Notes: generated from the sequence alone by a model not told the origin. DNA of 64,000 bases from an uncultured Actinomycetes bacterium (GCA_903924205.1 CAIYAP010000002.1:310001-374000); one strand, 5' to 3'; positions 37,401-45,111 are shown, numbered from the stretch's first letter. Program-made: numbers and translations.

Positions 37401-39294
37401 ACTGGACTGAAGTGGACGTTTGGGCGGTGGCCGAGAAACTACGTACCGAACCCGGTGCGAGATAGTTGGTCGACAGCGATGTTGTTGCACTTGTCGACTG
37501 GAGGGTGTCAGTGCCGACGGCAACGATGGCGAAGGAGTAACTCACGCCAGAGCTCAGACCAGTGACGATTAGGGAAGTTGCATTAGCGCCCGGCTGACTA
37601 GCAATGGTGCAGCTAGGGGTGCAGGAGACTACGTAACCCTGTCGAGCAACTCCGGTTCCCGCCGCAGGCGCAGTCCAATCAAGTCGCACCGAAGTCGTTG
37701 ACGGAGCTGACGCAGTGAAGTTAGTCACCGCAGAGAACTTCGTATTCCCAGCAAAGGTTGCCGCGGGTGAGTTCTTCAAATCAGCGGAGTTCGCAATGAC
37801 CGTGAAGGTGTAACGCGTTGCGGGGCTAAGACCAGTGACTACTAGCGAAGTGGCGTTAGGTCCAGGTTGATTAGCGATGGTGCACGTTGGAGAACATGTA
37901 ACGGTGTATCCATTCAACGCTCCGGCGAGGGCCAGGTTGGCGGGTGCTGACCAGCTCAGCGAGATCGAAGTCGAAGTCTGACTCGAAACGCTGAGGCCAA
38001 CAACTGCCGTAGGAGCGGGGTTCGTTGAAACTGGAGTGGAGACTGATGCCGATACGTATGTTGGGGAAGATGAACCATTGACTGCGAACGCCAAAACGTA
38101 AATCGTGTACGCGGTTGTTGGAACAATTGGGTACTGCTGCGAAGACTGGAACGTTACCGAAGGACTCTCCGACGGATTAATCGTTGCCGAGCCACAGCTG
38201 GTTGACGCACCCGTAAAGCAGTACGCCTTGTAGAAGGTGAGATAACTGGCCGATCCTGCCGGTGCGCTCCACGTTGCCCGGAGTGACGAAGCCGTAGGTG
38301 CGGTAACCGTGAGGCTCTGGACCACACCGATCGTCGACGCCGTGCTGGCGGTCGCAGTGGCGGGAGTTGACAGCTGGAGGTCGGAGGCTTTTGCAATCAC
38401 GGAGAAGGTGTAACTCTGACTGTAATTCAGACCTGAGACGAGGAGTGAAGTTGCATTGGCATTGGGCTGGCTAGCAATCGTGCAGCTAGGCGAGCAAGAG
38501 ACGGTATAGCCATTCAGACCACTACCGAGATATGCGGGAGCAGTCCAAGTCAAAAGAGCGGTTGAGAGTGTTTGTTGGGAAACTTGCAGTGATCGGGGGG
38601 CTGTCGGAGCGAAATTTCCGACGGCCGTTGCAGTAGCGCCACTTTGGCCATCACTGGTGTTGGCAACAATGGTGAACGTGTAGGAGTTAGTCGTTGTGAG
38701 GTTAGCGATCGTTAACGATGTGGCATTTGCGTTCGGCTGATTAGCGATGGTGCACGAAGGCGAACACGTGACCGTGTAGCCACTTAGGCCGCTACCGATG
38801 TTGGTTGGGGCAGTCCACGAAAGATCCATGGACGTGCCTGTTTGGGAGTTCGGAACAGCCGCAAAATTGGAAACCGCAGACGCTGGATTCTGCAAAGTTC
38901 TCGTGGAGACCGCTGCACCGGCAACATTCGGCGGCGTGTCGGTGTCAGAGGCGATCACGGTAACCGTCAGGCTCGTGTCAGGGGTCAGACCGGAAACATC
39001 GGCAGAGGTCGCCGAAGACGACAAATTCTGTCCCGCTACAACGGTGCCTGTACCGTTAGTGACTTGGACTTCAATCACGGAGAGCGCCACTTCGTTAACT
39101 GGAATTGACCAGGCAACGTGCATAGAAGTATTGGTCACTTGTGATACTGCCAGATTGCTGACTGCACTTAACGACAGGGGGGTGGCCCCCACCGCAACCG
39201 CAGACCCGATAGCTAGCGAACTAGCCGCCACGATCATCGCAATCGTACGATTGGCGATACGCGACAGATGCTTGCACGTCATATTGATTTCCAT
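34420..39294 (-). CDS. Secreted protein of 17 tandem fibronectin type III domains
   Basis: 1624 residues from the ATG at 39294, which has GGGAG 8 nt upstream; the ATG at 39309 lacks this. A signal peptide (about 1-40, IAMIVAASSLAIGSAVAVGA) is followed by 17 FN3-like repeats of about 90-95 residues to the end. Most share GYTVTCTPSCTIASQPGANA, with two cysteines four residues apart. No LPXTG motif, anchor helix or catalytic domain is seen, so it is probably released or held by partners. Likely roles are surface adhesion or matrix. Base composition is more AT-rich than the flanking genes, and domains 14 and 16 are nearly identical in DNA. Confidence 0.85.
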   Translation of the reverse strand: MEINMTCKHLSRIANRTIAMIVAASSLAIGSAVAVGATPLSLSAVSNLAVSQVTNTSMHVAWSIPVNEVALSVIEVQVTNGTGTVVAGQNLSSSATSADVSGLTPDTSLTVTVIASDTDTPPNVAGAAVSTRTLQNPASAVSNFAAVPNSQTGTSMDLSWTAPTNIGSGLSGYTVTCSPSCTIANQPNANATSLTIANLTTTNSYTFTIVANTSDGQSGATATAVGNFAPTAPRSLQVSQQTLSTALLTWTAPAYLGSGLNGYTVSCSPSCTIASQPNANATSLLVSGLNYSQSYTFSVIAKASDLQLSTPATATASTASTIGVVQSLTVTAPTASSLRATWSAPAGSASYLTFYKAYCFTGASTSCGSATINPSESPSVTFQSSQQYPIVPTTAYTIYVLAFAVNGSSSPTYVSASVSTPVSTNPAPTAVVGLSVSSQTSTSISLSWSAPANLALAGALNGYTVTCSPTCTIANQPGPNATSLVVTGLSPATRYTFTVIANSADLKNSPAATFAGNTKFSAVTNFTASAPSTTSVRLDWTAPAAGTGVARQGYVVSCTPSCTIASQPGANATSLIVTGLSSGVSYSFAIVAVGTDTLQSTSATTSLSTNYLAPGSVRSFSATAQTSTSVQLTWAAPAQVGSGLSGYTVTCTPSCTIASQPGANDTSLVITGLTAGQGYTFSIVANSTDTQSSSSVQTYAVGSATVLSSAQVTSTSATLTWTAPSNLQGGAAILSYLYVCTPSVGSAVYGISSSATALITGLAPNTLYSCVVSANDVNGNTSVASSPETFTTMHVAPSAATGLTATTQSTTSVLLDWTAPTQVGAGLSGYTVTCTPSCTIASQPGANATQLLITGLTPGVSYSFTLVANGTDTQNSVSATASARTVTGAPTNMTASASSASSVLLNWTPPTQVGSGLSGYTVTCTPSCTIASQPGANATSLTVTGLTAGQSYTFSIVANATGTQSSAAATASVRTLYLAPSAPRAIAAVAQSTSSVNLSWTIPAQVGSGLSGYTVTCTPSCTIASQPGANDTSLVITGLTSGTLYSFSVVANASDSQNSSAATASARTAYAAPGAVTGVTATTSGMTQVQLNWLAPAQVGSGLSGYTITCTPSCTIASQPGANATGALITGLTPNTSYTFSIVTNASDAQSSGSATSSAVLTASAPGLLVSPSNSVTTTTATVSWSAPIGSGNAIVGYVVTCSPTCGSTQTLSGTATSVNLTGLTPNLAYVVSIMAQALSGNTTTTVNLSTAYAAPGAVTGLTATAQSTSSVLLNWTAAAANGSASLNGYTVTCTPSCTIASQPGANATSLTVTGLSAGTNYTFSVVANASDSQNSSAATAPARTAYAAPGAVTGVTATATAANSVTVSWTKSQNVGAGVAGYFVTCSPACSISNPVAAQLSSVVITGLTGGLNYTFTILTQASDGQYSNGASASTTTPYAAPGAVTGLTATAQSTSSVLLNWTAAAANGSASLNGYTVTCTPSCTIASQPGANATSLTVTGLSAGTNYTFSVVANASDSQNSSAATASARTAYAAPGAVTGVTATQPSTGTVILRWKAPVNVGAGITSYKITYTQNGKIVTKSVTGLTTTLSGLTKGAHVFSIVANASNGVSSTTSTVSLLVR
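34659..34979 (-). repeat. FN3 repeat unit, copy 1 (near-identical to 35220-35540)
   Basis: About 320 bp, nearly identical in DNA to the segment 561 bp further on; I see only a handful of differences (for example GCTGAGGCA against GCTGGAGCA). It covers domain 16 and its borders. Such identity implies recent duplication or conversion. Confidence 0.9.
35220..35540 (-). repeat. FN3 repeat unit, copy 2
   Basis: Partner of 34659-34979, with an offset of exactly 561 bp (187 codons, two FN3 domains). It covers domain 14. The intervening domain 15 is divergent, so the duplicated unit was a two-domain block or domain 16 was converted by domain 14. Confidence 0.9.
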
Positions 39295-39311
39295 TACTAA
39301 CACTCCCATTA

Positions 39312-39325
39312 GTTATCTAGATAAC
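39312..39325. promoter_or_regulatory. 14-bp palindrome upstream of the FN3 gene
   Basis: GTTATCTAGATAAC is a perfect palindrome 18 bp upstream of the start codon of the FN3 gene, in its promoter-leader region. A dimeric regulator site is the natural reading; no candidate protein is linked to it. Confidence 0.5.
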
Positions 39326-39855
39326 ATGAGAAGTATACGCACAACCAGTGACGCTATGTCCACTTTTTGCATTCCCTCCCTGAATTTCCGGACTTTCCCC
39401 TGAATGTCACACCTGTTTCATGAAGAGTTATCCCTAGGAATCCAGTCCGAAATGTCTGCGGTGCGGGTCCCGTATTTGATGCATCGGTCCTGTACAGAGA
39501 GACCGATTGAGGCTTATTGGAGCATTGCAATACCAGCTAGGCCTACTTGCCGGAAATACTGGAGGTTCGATTGTCGTCGATTCGTATTAGTTGGATTCAC
39601 AACATCAACAGCGATCTTGCGATACCTGAGGATTACGGCGTTTCGACCACGGACATATCAGTTAGCGAGTTCGCATATTGCCCGAGAGCCTTGGCCAGAA
39701 TTAGATCGTGGCTCTCACCAGTCATCAATGCAACCGTCTCAAGGACTAGTGCAGTTGGACCTTCAACTCTATGAATCGCGGCGCCAATCTCTATTTCCAG
39801 CTCAGGCATGTGCCCCCCAGGGGGATGCTGAGCCTACAAATCCCCGTCGAAGGTC
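39326..39855. other. AT-richer gap between FN3 gene and RHH gene, no gene recognised
   Basis: About 530 bases. An open plus-strand frame runs through here into the RHH gene, but its first 152 codons have no recognisable protein features, and the RHH protein has its own start and operator. It is probably non-coding or decayed, and should hold the promoters for both flanking genes. Confidence 0.45.
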
Positions 39856-39870
39856 TAACATGTTATGTAT
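39856..39870 (+). promoter_or_regulatory. RHH operator motif, copy 1 (over its own start codon)
   Basis: TAACATGTTATGTAT contains the palindrome TAACATGTTA and overlaps the ATG at 39860. Fourteen of its 15 bases recur at 40146-40160, just after the gene. Confidence 0.65.
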
Positions 39871-40114
39871 GGGAACAAAACAGACGGCGGTACGCCTTCC
39901 CGAGGTATTGGTTGCACAGATAACTGCAGCTTCACGAGTCAAGGGTGTCAGTGTGAATTCTTTGGTGATTGAGGCGTTGGAGGTATATATCCAAAATCTG
40001 CGCAGAGATAAGGCATTCCAGGGGTCTGTTAAACAAGTACTCAACGACGACTTGGCGGTTCTCGCTTCTTTCGTGGAAGAGAACGACGCCAGCCGGGAGC
40101 CCAACAAGGCGTAA
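39860..40114 (+). CDS. Ribbon-helix-helix DNA-binding protein
   Basis: 84 residues from the ATG at 39860 (an ATG at 39869 gives 81). QTAVRLPEVLVAQI is the strand and start of helix 1, and VKGVSVNSLVIEALEVYIQ is helix 2 of an RHH (CopG/Arc) fold. The C-terminal 35 residues look like a helical tail. No toxin gene follows, so it is either an orphan antitoxin or a repressor of a mobile element. Copies of a 15-bp motif flank it, which suggests autoregulation. Lying next to the tRNA fragment, it fits a mobile-element control gene. Confidence 0.75.
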   Translation: MLCMGTKQTAVRLPEVLVAQITAASRVKGVSVNSLVIEALEVYIQNLRRDKAFQGSVKQVLNDDLAVLASFVEENDASREPNKA

Positions 40115-40373
40115 GTATCGTTCATACCTCTACTTTATAACAAACTAACTTGTTATGTATAGACTGATCAACCTTAAGTCCGATAGAGCTGTGGGGACAC
40201 CTATTTACGCCATTTACGGGGTTTGGGTTGCTCCCCATTCTGCTGAGAAGGCCGGGCCAATGGGGATTTTGTTTGCCAGACAAGGCTGGCGTCCGAGAGG
40301 TGCCCACTGGTATCTGCGAACTTGATCCGACTCTTAATCCAGATTGACGTGTGAATCATTCGATAAGGCACGG
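40115..40373. other. Gap between RHH gene and tRNA fragment
   Basis: After the operator motif I see no gene. Apparent open frames here are read through the tRNA fragment and are artefacts. Confidence 0.4.
40138..40160 (+). promoter_or_regulatory. RHH operator motif, copy 2 with added inverted repeat
   Basis: TAACTTGTTATGTAT at 40146-40160 matches the upstream motif in 14 of 15 bases. It overlaps an inverted pair TAACAA (40138-40143) and TTGTTA (40150-40155). A second binding site downstream of the gene would regulate something that is no longer recognisable to the right. Confidence 0.55.
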
Positions 40374-40414
40374 TTCCCAAGCTGAGAACGCGGGTTCGAT
40401 TCCCGTCGCCCGCT
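40374..40414 (+). tRNA. 3' fragment of tRNA-Gly, probable attachment-site remnant
   Basis: From the anticodon loop TTCCCAA (anticodon CCC), the sequence continues with GCTGAG, the T arm GCGGGTTCGATTCCCGT and the 3' acceptor strand CGCCCGC plus discriminator T. The 5' half that would pair with it (acceptor GCGGGCG, D arm, 5' anticodon stem) is absent: bases to the left do not pair. This is a duplicated tRNA 3' end, the usual footprint of integrase-mediated insertion. It is not a functional tRNA, and the intact gene is outside the window. Confidence 0.75.
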
Positions 40415-40820
40415 CTCAATCCAACTACCACTTTCCCTTGTAACTAAGGGGCATTGAGATTTTCCGTGATTACTCTCAAGATTCCGAGAAACTTCAATTT
40501 GAGGCGCCCGAAGTTGCCCAAAACGACTTGAGGCGCCCGCGAGGCGCCCGAAATCGAGTACCGCTTGCATGGTTTGTGCCGCATTGCAAAGCTGTCCTGT
40601 CCGGACCCCATTCATTGGTCCAGGTGCGCAATGAGCGAAAGTTCATGGTCATTCATTTCTCAGCGTCGGGAGGCGTAAAGCCAGAAAAACGCTGCCGCGG
40701 GGAACGTCGCGAGCGTAACAGTGATAGCAATGAGGGAAGGGGTTTCCCTCGCCTTGCGGGCACACTCGTTCTTCATCGACCGCCGTGGGGCCGAGGTGCT
40801 CGGACGCACCCGCCGTCGAC
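40415..40820. other. Gap between tRNA fragment and map, with decamer repeats
   Basis: The decamer GAGGCGCCCG occurs three times (40501-40510, 40530-40539, 40541-40550). A short hairpin (GAGGGAA...TTCCCTC, about 40733-40752) may end map transcription. No coding sequence is convincing. Short repeats beside an attachment core are what integrase or excisionase arm sites look like, but this is only an inference. Confidence 0.4.
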
Positions 40821-41561
40821 TCACCCCAAGGTAAAGATTTCGGGACCATTGTCTGTAATGGCAATGGTGTGCTCGAAGTGCGCGGACAATGATCCGTCCG
40901 CCGTCATGACGCTCCACCCATCTTCGAGGGTGTAGGTGTCGATGGTACCCACGTTCACCATGGGCTCCACGGCAAAGACCATGCCCTCTTTAAGGGTTGG
41001 TCCCAGTGATCCCGGCCAGTAATTCGGAACTTGCGGCTGCTCGTGCATGGCGGTGCCAATGGCGTGTCCCACGTATTCACGAACGACGTGAAAGCCGGCT
41101 GATTCCGCCACCTGCTGCACCGCGCGACCAATTTCATTCAGACGATTACCGATCACCATCTGGTCCACCCCGGCATACAAGCTGCGCTCGGTGGTCTCAA
41201 TCAACTTCTTCGCGATGGGTGAGATCTCCCCCACCCCCGCGGTGTAGGCGGCGTCCCCGTGGTAGCCCTCGATGATGGCGCCACAGTCAATGGAGATGAT
41301 GTCGCCCTCTTGTAAGACGTAGTTACCCGGAATGCCGTGCACGATCATGTCGTTCGGCGAGGCGCAGATCACCGCGGGAAAGCCGTGATAGTTGAGGAAG
41401 TTGGAGCGCGCACCGCGGCGCTCGATGACCTCGGCCGCGATGTTGTTGAGTTCCATCGTGGTGATGCCGGGGCGAATTGCGGCCCTCGTCTTTTCGTGCA
41501 TTTCGGCGACGACCTTGCCGGCCTTGCGCATGAGGTCCAGTTCGCGGGCGTTTCGCCGCAC
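40821..41561 (-). CDS. map: Methionine aminopeptidase, type I
   Basis: 246 residues. Metal ligands: Asp in IISIDCGAII and in GYHGDAAYT, His in VGHAIGTAMHE, Glu in FAVEPMVN and in FEHTIAIT. The His in YHGFPAVICAS contacts substrate. It removes N-terminal Met. It is 2 bp from adk and ends the spc operon here; infA, its usual next gene in Actinobacteria, is 17 kb away at 23737. Confidence 0.98.
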   Translation of the reverse strand: MRRNARELDLMRKAGKVVAEMHEKTRAAIRPGITTMELNNIAAEVIERRGARSNFLNYHGFPAVICASPNDMIVHGIPGNYVLQEGDIISIDCGAIIEGYHGDAAYTAGVGEISPIAKKLIETTERSLYAGVDQMVIGNRLNEIGRAVQQVAESAGFHVVREYVGHAIGTAMHEQPQVPNYWPGSLGPTLKEGMVFAVEPMVNVGTIDTYTLEDGWSVMTADGSLSAHFEHTIAITDNGPEIFTLG

Positions 41562-41563
41562 GA

Positions 41564-42217
41564 TCAGCGAGCCTCGTCGACGGCCGCGGTGATGGCGGCA
41601 GACACGGCGTCGACGGTGTCGTCGCCGTTGATGGTAATCAGCAGGTCGCGCTCGGCGTAGTAGTCGAGTAGCGGCGCGGTGTCGCGTTCATACACGCTGA
41701 GGCGTTGGCGAATGGCGTCCGGGGTGTCATCGCCACGCTGGACCACTTCCCCACCGCAGCGTTCGCAGACGCCACTTACCCCCGAGGGGTCAATAGAGCG
41801 ATAGATCGCCGAGCAGGCCTTGCACACGCGGCGCATGGCCAGACGCTCGGTGACGAGTTCCGTCTCCACGTCCAAGTTGATACAGGCGGTCACGGTGTCG
41901 GGCAGCAACATCTCGGCCAAGGCGTCCGCTTGACCCACGGTGCGGGGGTAACCGTCGAGCAAGACACCGGAGGCGGCGTCGGCGTGCGTGAAGCGATCAC
42001 GCACGAGGTCGTTTACCAACTCGTCAGAGACCAATTCACCGGCGTCGAGCACACCCTTGACGCGAAGGCCCAGCTCCGTGCCGGCCTTGATGGCGGCGCG
42101 GAGAATCTCACCCGTCGAGACGTGCGGGATGCCGTAGTGCTGGGAGAGCACATCGGCTTGCGTGCCCTTGCCGGCACCCTGCTTGCCCAAAAGGACGATA
42201 ACGAGACGGTCCGACAT
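41564..42217 (-). CDS. adk: Adenylate kinase, zinc-type lid
   Basis: 217 residues. The P-loop is VLLGKQGAGKGTQA, and VLLDGYPRTVGQA gives the NMP-binding part. The lid has CKACSAIY and CERCGGEV, two CxxC pairs, so it is the long, zinc-binding form. It interconverts AMP, ADP and ATP. It lies between secY and map, 5 bp after secY. Confidence 0.98.
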   Translation of the reverse strand: MSDRLVIVLLGKQGAGKGTQADVLSQHYGIPHVSTGEILRAAIKAGTELGLRVKGVLDAGELVSDELVNDLVRDRFTHADAASGVLLDGYPRTVGQADALAEMLLPDTVTACINLDVETELVTERLAMRRVCKACSAIYRSIDPSGVSGVCERCGGEVVQRGDDTPDAIRQRLSVYERDTAPLLDYYAERDLLITINGDDTVDAVSAAITAAVDEAR

Positions 42218-42222
42218 GATCG

Positions 42223-43515
42223 TTAGTTCTTCAGGAAGCCTTCGTAGTTACGCATGGACAACTGCGAGTCAATCTGACGCATGGTGTCGAGGGCCACACC
42301 CACTGCAATGAGCAAGGTGGTGCCGTAGAAGGGGAAGCGATTCACGTTCCACCAGGCCATGAGGATGGACGGCAAGATGGCCACGGTGCCGAGGAAGGTC
42401 GCGCCCACCACGGTCACGCGGTTCACCAAGCGACTCAGATACTTCTCGGTGGGCCAGCCCGGACGAATACCGGGGATGAAACCACCACCTTGACGAAGCG
42501 CCTCGGCCTGCTGGTGCGGGTCGAACTGCACGTAGACGTAGAAGAAGGTGAACATCAAAATCAGCACGAAGTAGCTGATGATGTAGATCGGGCTGGTCGC
42601 CTGCAGTGAGTTCTTAACGAAGCTCTGAAGGCCGCTCCACGGCACCACGTTGCTCAGCAAGGTCGGAATGTAGAGCAGGGAGGAGGCGAAGATGATGGGA
42701 ATCACGCCCGACTGGTTCACCTTGAGGGGAATGTAGGTGGTGTTGCCACCCATCTGCTGGCGACCCACCACGCGACGCGCGTACGTCACCGGAATGCGGC
42801 GCTGACCTTGGTCCATGAAGATGATGACCACGAGCATGGCGAGAGAAATGCTGAGCAGCACCCAGAACTTGAGGGCGCCACCTTCTTGGTAGATGGTGCG
42901 GAAACCCGAGGGCAACTGCGACACCACCGACGAGAAAATCAGCAGACTCATACCGTTACCAATACCGCGCTGGGTAATGAGCTCCGAGAGCCACATCACG
43001 ACCGCAGTACCCGCCGTCCAAATGAGCACCATCAAGACCCCGGTCCAGGCCGTGAAGCCCGTCACCATCAGGTCGATGGTCTGGCCAATGAGTGCCTGGT
43101 CGTGACCGTGGAAGGCGTAGACGAGACCCGTGGCCTGCAGCAAGGCCAGAGCCAAGGTCAGATAACGCGTCGTCTGCGTGAGCTTCTTCTCACCGGCTGG
43201 TCCCTCTTCACGCCACTTGGCGAACTTCGGAATAACCGTGCCGAGCAGCTGGATGACGATGGTCGAGGTGATGTAGGGCATCACGCCCAGACCAAAGAAG
43301 GCCAACTTGGTGAGTGCGCCACCCGAGAAGAGGTTGATGAGACCCAGCACGCCGCTGGACCCCGCCGACTTCTGCAGAGCCTGTACCTGAGTCCATGACA
43401 CGCCGGGCAGTGGGAGGTTGGCTCCCAGCTCGTAGAGCAAGATCATGGCCAAGGTGAACAGGACCTTGTTGCGAAGGTCCGGTACCTTGAAGATATTGGC
43501 GAGGCGCTTCAGCAC
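42223..43515 (-). CDS. secY: Protein translocase subunit SecY
   Basis: 430 residues with ten predicted membrane helices. Family signatures include GVMPYITSTIVIQLLGTVIPKF, TRYLTLALALLQATG, RGIGNGMSLLIFSSVV, and the C-terminal LMFTFFYVYVQFDPHQQAEALRQ. It forms the Sec channel with SecE and SecG. It follows rplO by 6 bp, the conserved spc-operon position. Confidence 0.98.
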   Translation of the reverse strand: MLKRLANIFKVPDLRNKVLFTLAMILLYELGANLPLPGVSWTQVQALQKSAGSSGVLGLINLFSGGALTKLAFFGLGVMPYITSTIVIQLLGTVIPKFAKWREEGPAGEKKLTQTTRYLTLALALLQATGLVYAFHGHDQALIGQTIDLMVTGFTAWTGVLMVLIWTAGTAVVMWLSELITQRGIGNGMSLLIFSSVVSQLPSGFRTIYQEGGALKFWVLLSISLAMLVVIIFMDQGQRRIPVTYARRVVGRQQMGGNTTYIPLKVNQSGVIPIIFASSLLYIPTLLSNVVPWSGLQSFVKNSLQATSPIYIISYFVLILMFTFFYVYVQFDPHQQAEALRQGGGFIPGIRPGWPTEKYLSRLVNRVTVVGATFLGTVAILPSILMAWWNVNRFPFYGTTLLIAVGVALDTMRQIDSQLSMRNYEGFLKN

Positions 43516-43521
43516 GATGGC

Positions 43522-44007
43522 CTACCGGTTCTGGTGCTGGTTGCCCGCCGCGGCCGGACGCACCGCGAAGGGCAAGTCCAACACGGTGACCGTGCCACCG
43601 GCAGCTTCGATAGCTGCCTTAGCCGACTGGCTGAAGCCGTGCGCCGACACGTTCATCTTCGTGCCGAGAGCCCCACGGCCCAAGATCTTCACGAAGTCGC
43701 TCTTGCGGCAGAGGCCGTTCGCCACCAGGACCTCGAAGGTCACGTCGGTGAGGCCGAGAGTCTGCAGGGCGTCGAGGTTGACCGGCTGGTACTCCACGCG
43801 GAAGGGGTTGGTAAATCCCTTGAGCTTGGGGATGCGCTTCAAGGTCCGCAGCTGACCACCTTCGAACCAGCCCGGAATGGTGCGGCGAGCCTTCTGACCC
43901 TTGGTACCACGGCCGGCGGTCTTACCACCACGGCCACCGATACCACGAGCGACGATCTTCTTGCGCTTCGATGAGCCGGGAGCCGGCTGTAAGTCGTGCA
44001 ACTTCAT
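43522..44007 (-). CDS. rplO: 50S ribosomal protein L15
   Basis: 161 residues. LHDLQPAPGSSKRKKIVARGIGGRGGKTAGRGTKGQKAR is the long basic N-terminal tail of L15; FEGGQLRTLKRIPKLKGFTN follows. The C-terminal globular part has AHGFSQSAKAAIEAAGG. Standard position after rpmD. Confidence 0.97.
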   Translation of the reverse strand: MKLHDLQPAPGSSKRKKIVARGIGGRGGKTAGRGTKGQKARRTIPGWFEGGQLRTLKRIPKLKGFTNPFRVEYQPVNLDALQTLGLTDVTFEVLVANGLCRKSDFVKILGRGALGTKMNVSAHGFSQSAKAAIEAAGGTVTVLDLPFAVRPAAAGNQHQNR

Positions 44008-44009
44008 GA

Positions 44010-44189
44010 TTAGACCTCTTCTACCGTAATCAGGTGAGGAACGCGGGCAATCATGCCGCGAATCTCGGGACGGTCCGGGAGCGTGTTGGTGTGGCCAATG
44101 CGGCGAAGGCCGAGGGCACGCAGGGTGCCACGGTGCTTCGGCTTGGTGCCAATGCCCGAACGAATTTGGGTGACCTTGAGCTCAGCCAT
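44010..44189 (-). CDS. rpmD: 50S ribosomal protein L30
   Basis: Small gene read directly from the bases: 59 residues, beginning MAELKVTQIRSGIGTKPKHR, then LRALGLRRIGHTNTLPDRPE and ending VPHLITVEEV. The LGLRRIGHT block is diagnostic. It sits between rpsE (2 bp) and rplO (2 bp). Confidence 0.97.
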   Translation of the reverse strand: MAELKVTQIRSGIGTKPKHRGTLRALGLRRIGHTNTLPDRPEIRGMIARVPHLITVEEV

Positions 44190-44191
44190 GG

Positions 44192-44755
44192 TTAGTTCTC
44201 CTCCGTGGTCTTGAACAAGTCAGCTTCACGCTGACGCTCGCGATAGGCGCGCAAGGTGCCCGACGGGATGACCTCATCGAGGGCCTTGCCACGAACACCG
44301 GCGATGTCCTCGGGCTTACGCAGGGCCTTGAGGCCCGCGATGGTGGCGTGCGCCACGTTGATGCCGTTCGACGAACCGAGGGACTTGGCCAGAATGTCCT
44401 TGACTCCGGCCATTTCCAAGATGGCGCGGGCCGCGCCACCGGCGATGACACCGGTACCGGGAGCCGCGGGCTTCATGAGCACGCGTCCGGCACCCGCTTC
44501 ACCAATGATGGGGTGCACGATGGTCGAACCGGCGAGCGGGACGTCGAACAAGTTCTTGCGAGCCTCTTCGATGCCCTTCTGCACGGCGAGTCCGGCTTCC
44601 TTGGCCTTGCCGTAACCGAGGCCGACCTTGCCGTTGCCATCACCGATCACCATGAGGGCGGTGAAGCTAAAGCGTCGACCACCCTTGACGACCTTGGACA
44701 CGCGGTTCACCTTGATGGTGCGCTCTTCGTACTGTGGCTGTTGCTGGTCCGTCAT
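44192..44755 (-). CDS. rpsE: 30S ribosomal protein S5
   Basis: 187 residues. The double-stranded RNA-binding half has [36 protein letters not shown]; the second half has [36 protein letters not shown] and [17 protein letters not shown]. It helps decoding accuracy. Start shares one base with rplR stop. Confidence 0.98.
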   Translation of the reverse strand: MTDQQQPQYEERTIKVNRVSKVVKGGRRFSFTALMVIGDGNGKVGLGYGKAKEAGLAVQKGIEEARKNLFDVPLAGSTIVHPIIGEAGAGRVLMKPAAPGTGVIAGGAARAILEMAGVKDILAKSLGSSNGINVAHATIAGLKALRKPEDIAGVRGKALDEVIPSGTLRAYRERQREADLFKTTEEN

Positions 44756-45111
44756 TAGAACTCCAGTCCTCCCGCGCGCAGCGCGTCGGCGAAGGCCGCA
44801 ACGCGGCCGTGGTACGCAAAGCCACCACGGTCAAAGACCACGGTGGTGATGCCGGCGGCCGTGGCACGCTCGGCAAGCAGGGTTCCGGCCGCAGTCGCGC
44901 CGGCAATGTTGGCGCCCGAGATGGAGTTGAGCTCCGCCTCGAGGGTCGACACGGCCGCCAACGTCACGCCACGCGTGTCGTCGATGATCTGTGCCGAGAT
45001 CTGCTTGTGGCTGCGGAAGATGGCCACGCGGGGACGCGCGGTGGTTCCGGCCACGTTCTTGCGAACGCGCTTATGACGGCGAATTCGAAGTTCACGAGTG
45101 CTGCGAGCCAT
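44755..45111 (-). CDS. rplR: 50S ribosomal protein L18
   Basis: 118 residues. [37 protein letters not shown], and the C-terminal [28 protein letters not shown]. It binds 5S rRNA with L5. Overlaps rplF stop by one base. Confidence 0.98.
   Translation of the reverse strand: MARSTRELRIRRHKRVRKNVAGTTARPRVAIFRSHKQISAQIIDDTRGVTLAAVSTLEAELNSISGANIAGATAAGTLLAERATAAGITTVVFDRGGFAYHGRVAAFADALRAGGLEF

Noticed and set aside
34659-38900. Regularly repeated DNA suggesting a CRISPR array
   Set aside because: Repeats are coding, about 280 bp apart, in frame, and encode FN3 domains; no short repeat-spacer structure or cas gene.
39404-39859. N-terminal extension of the RHH frame
   Set aside because: No RHH relative has such a leader, and a proper start with an operator lies at 39860.
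40201-40615. Minus-strand frames containing GDGNRTRVLSLG and GRRESNPRSQLGN
   Set aside because: These are known artefacts of translating tRNA sequence; they cover the tRNA-Gly fragment.
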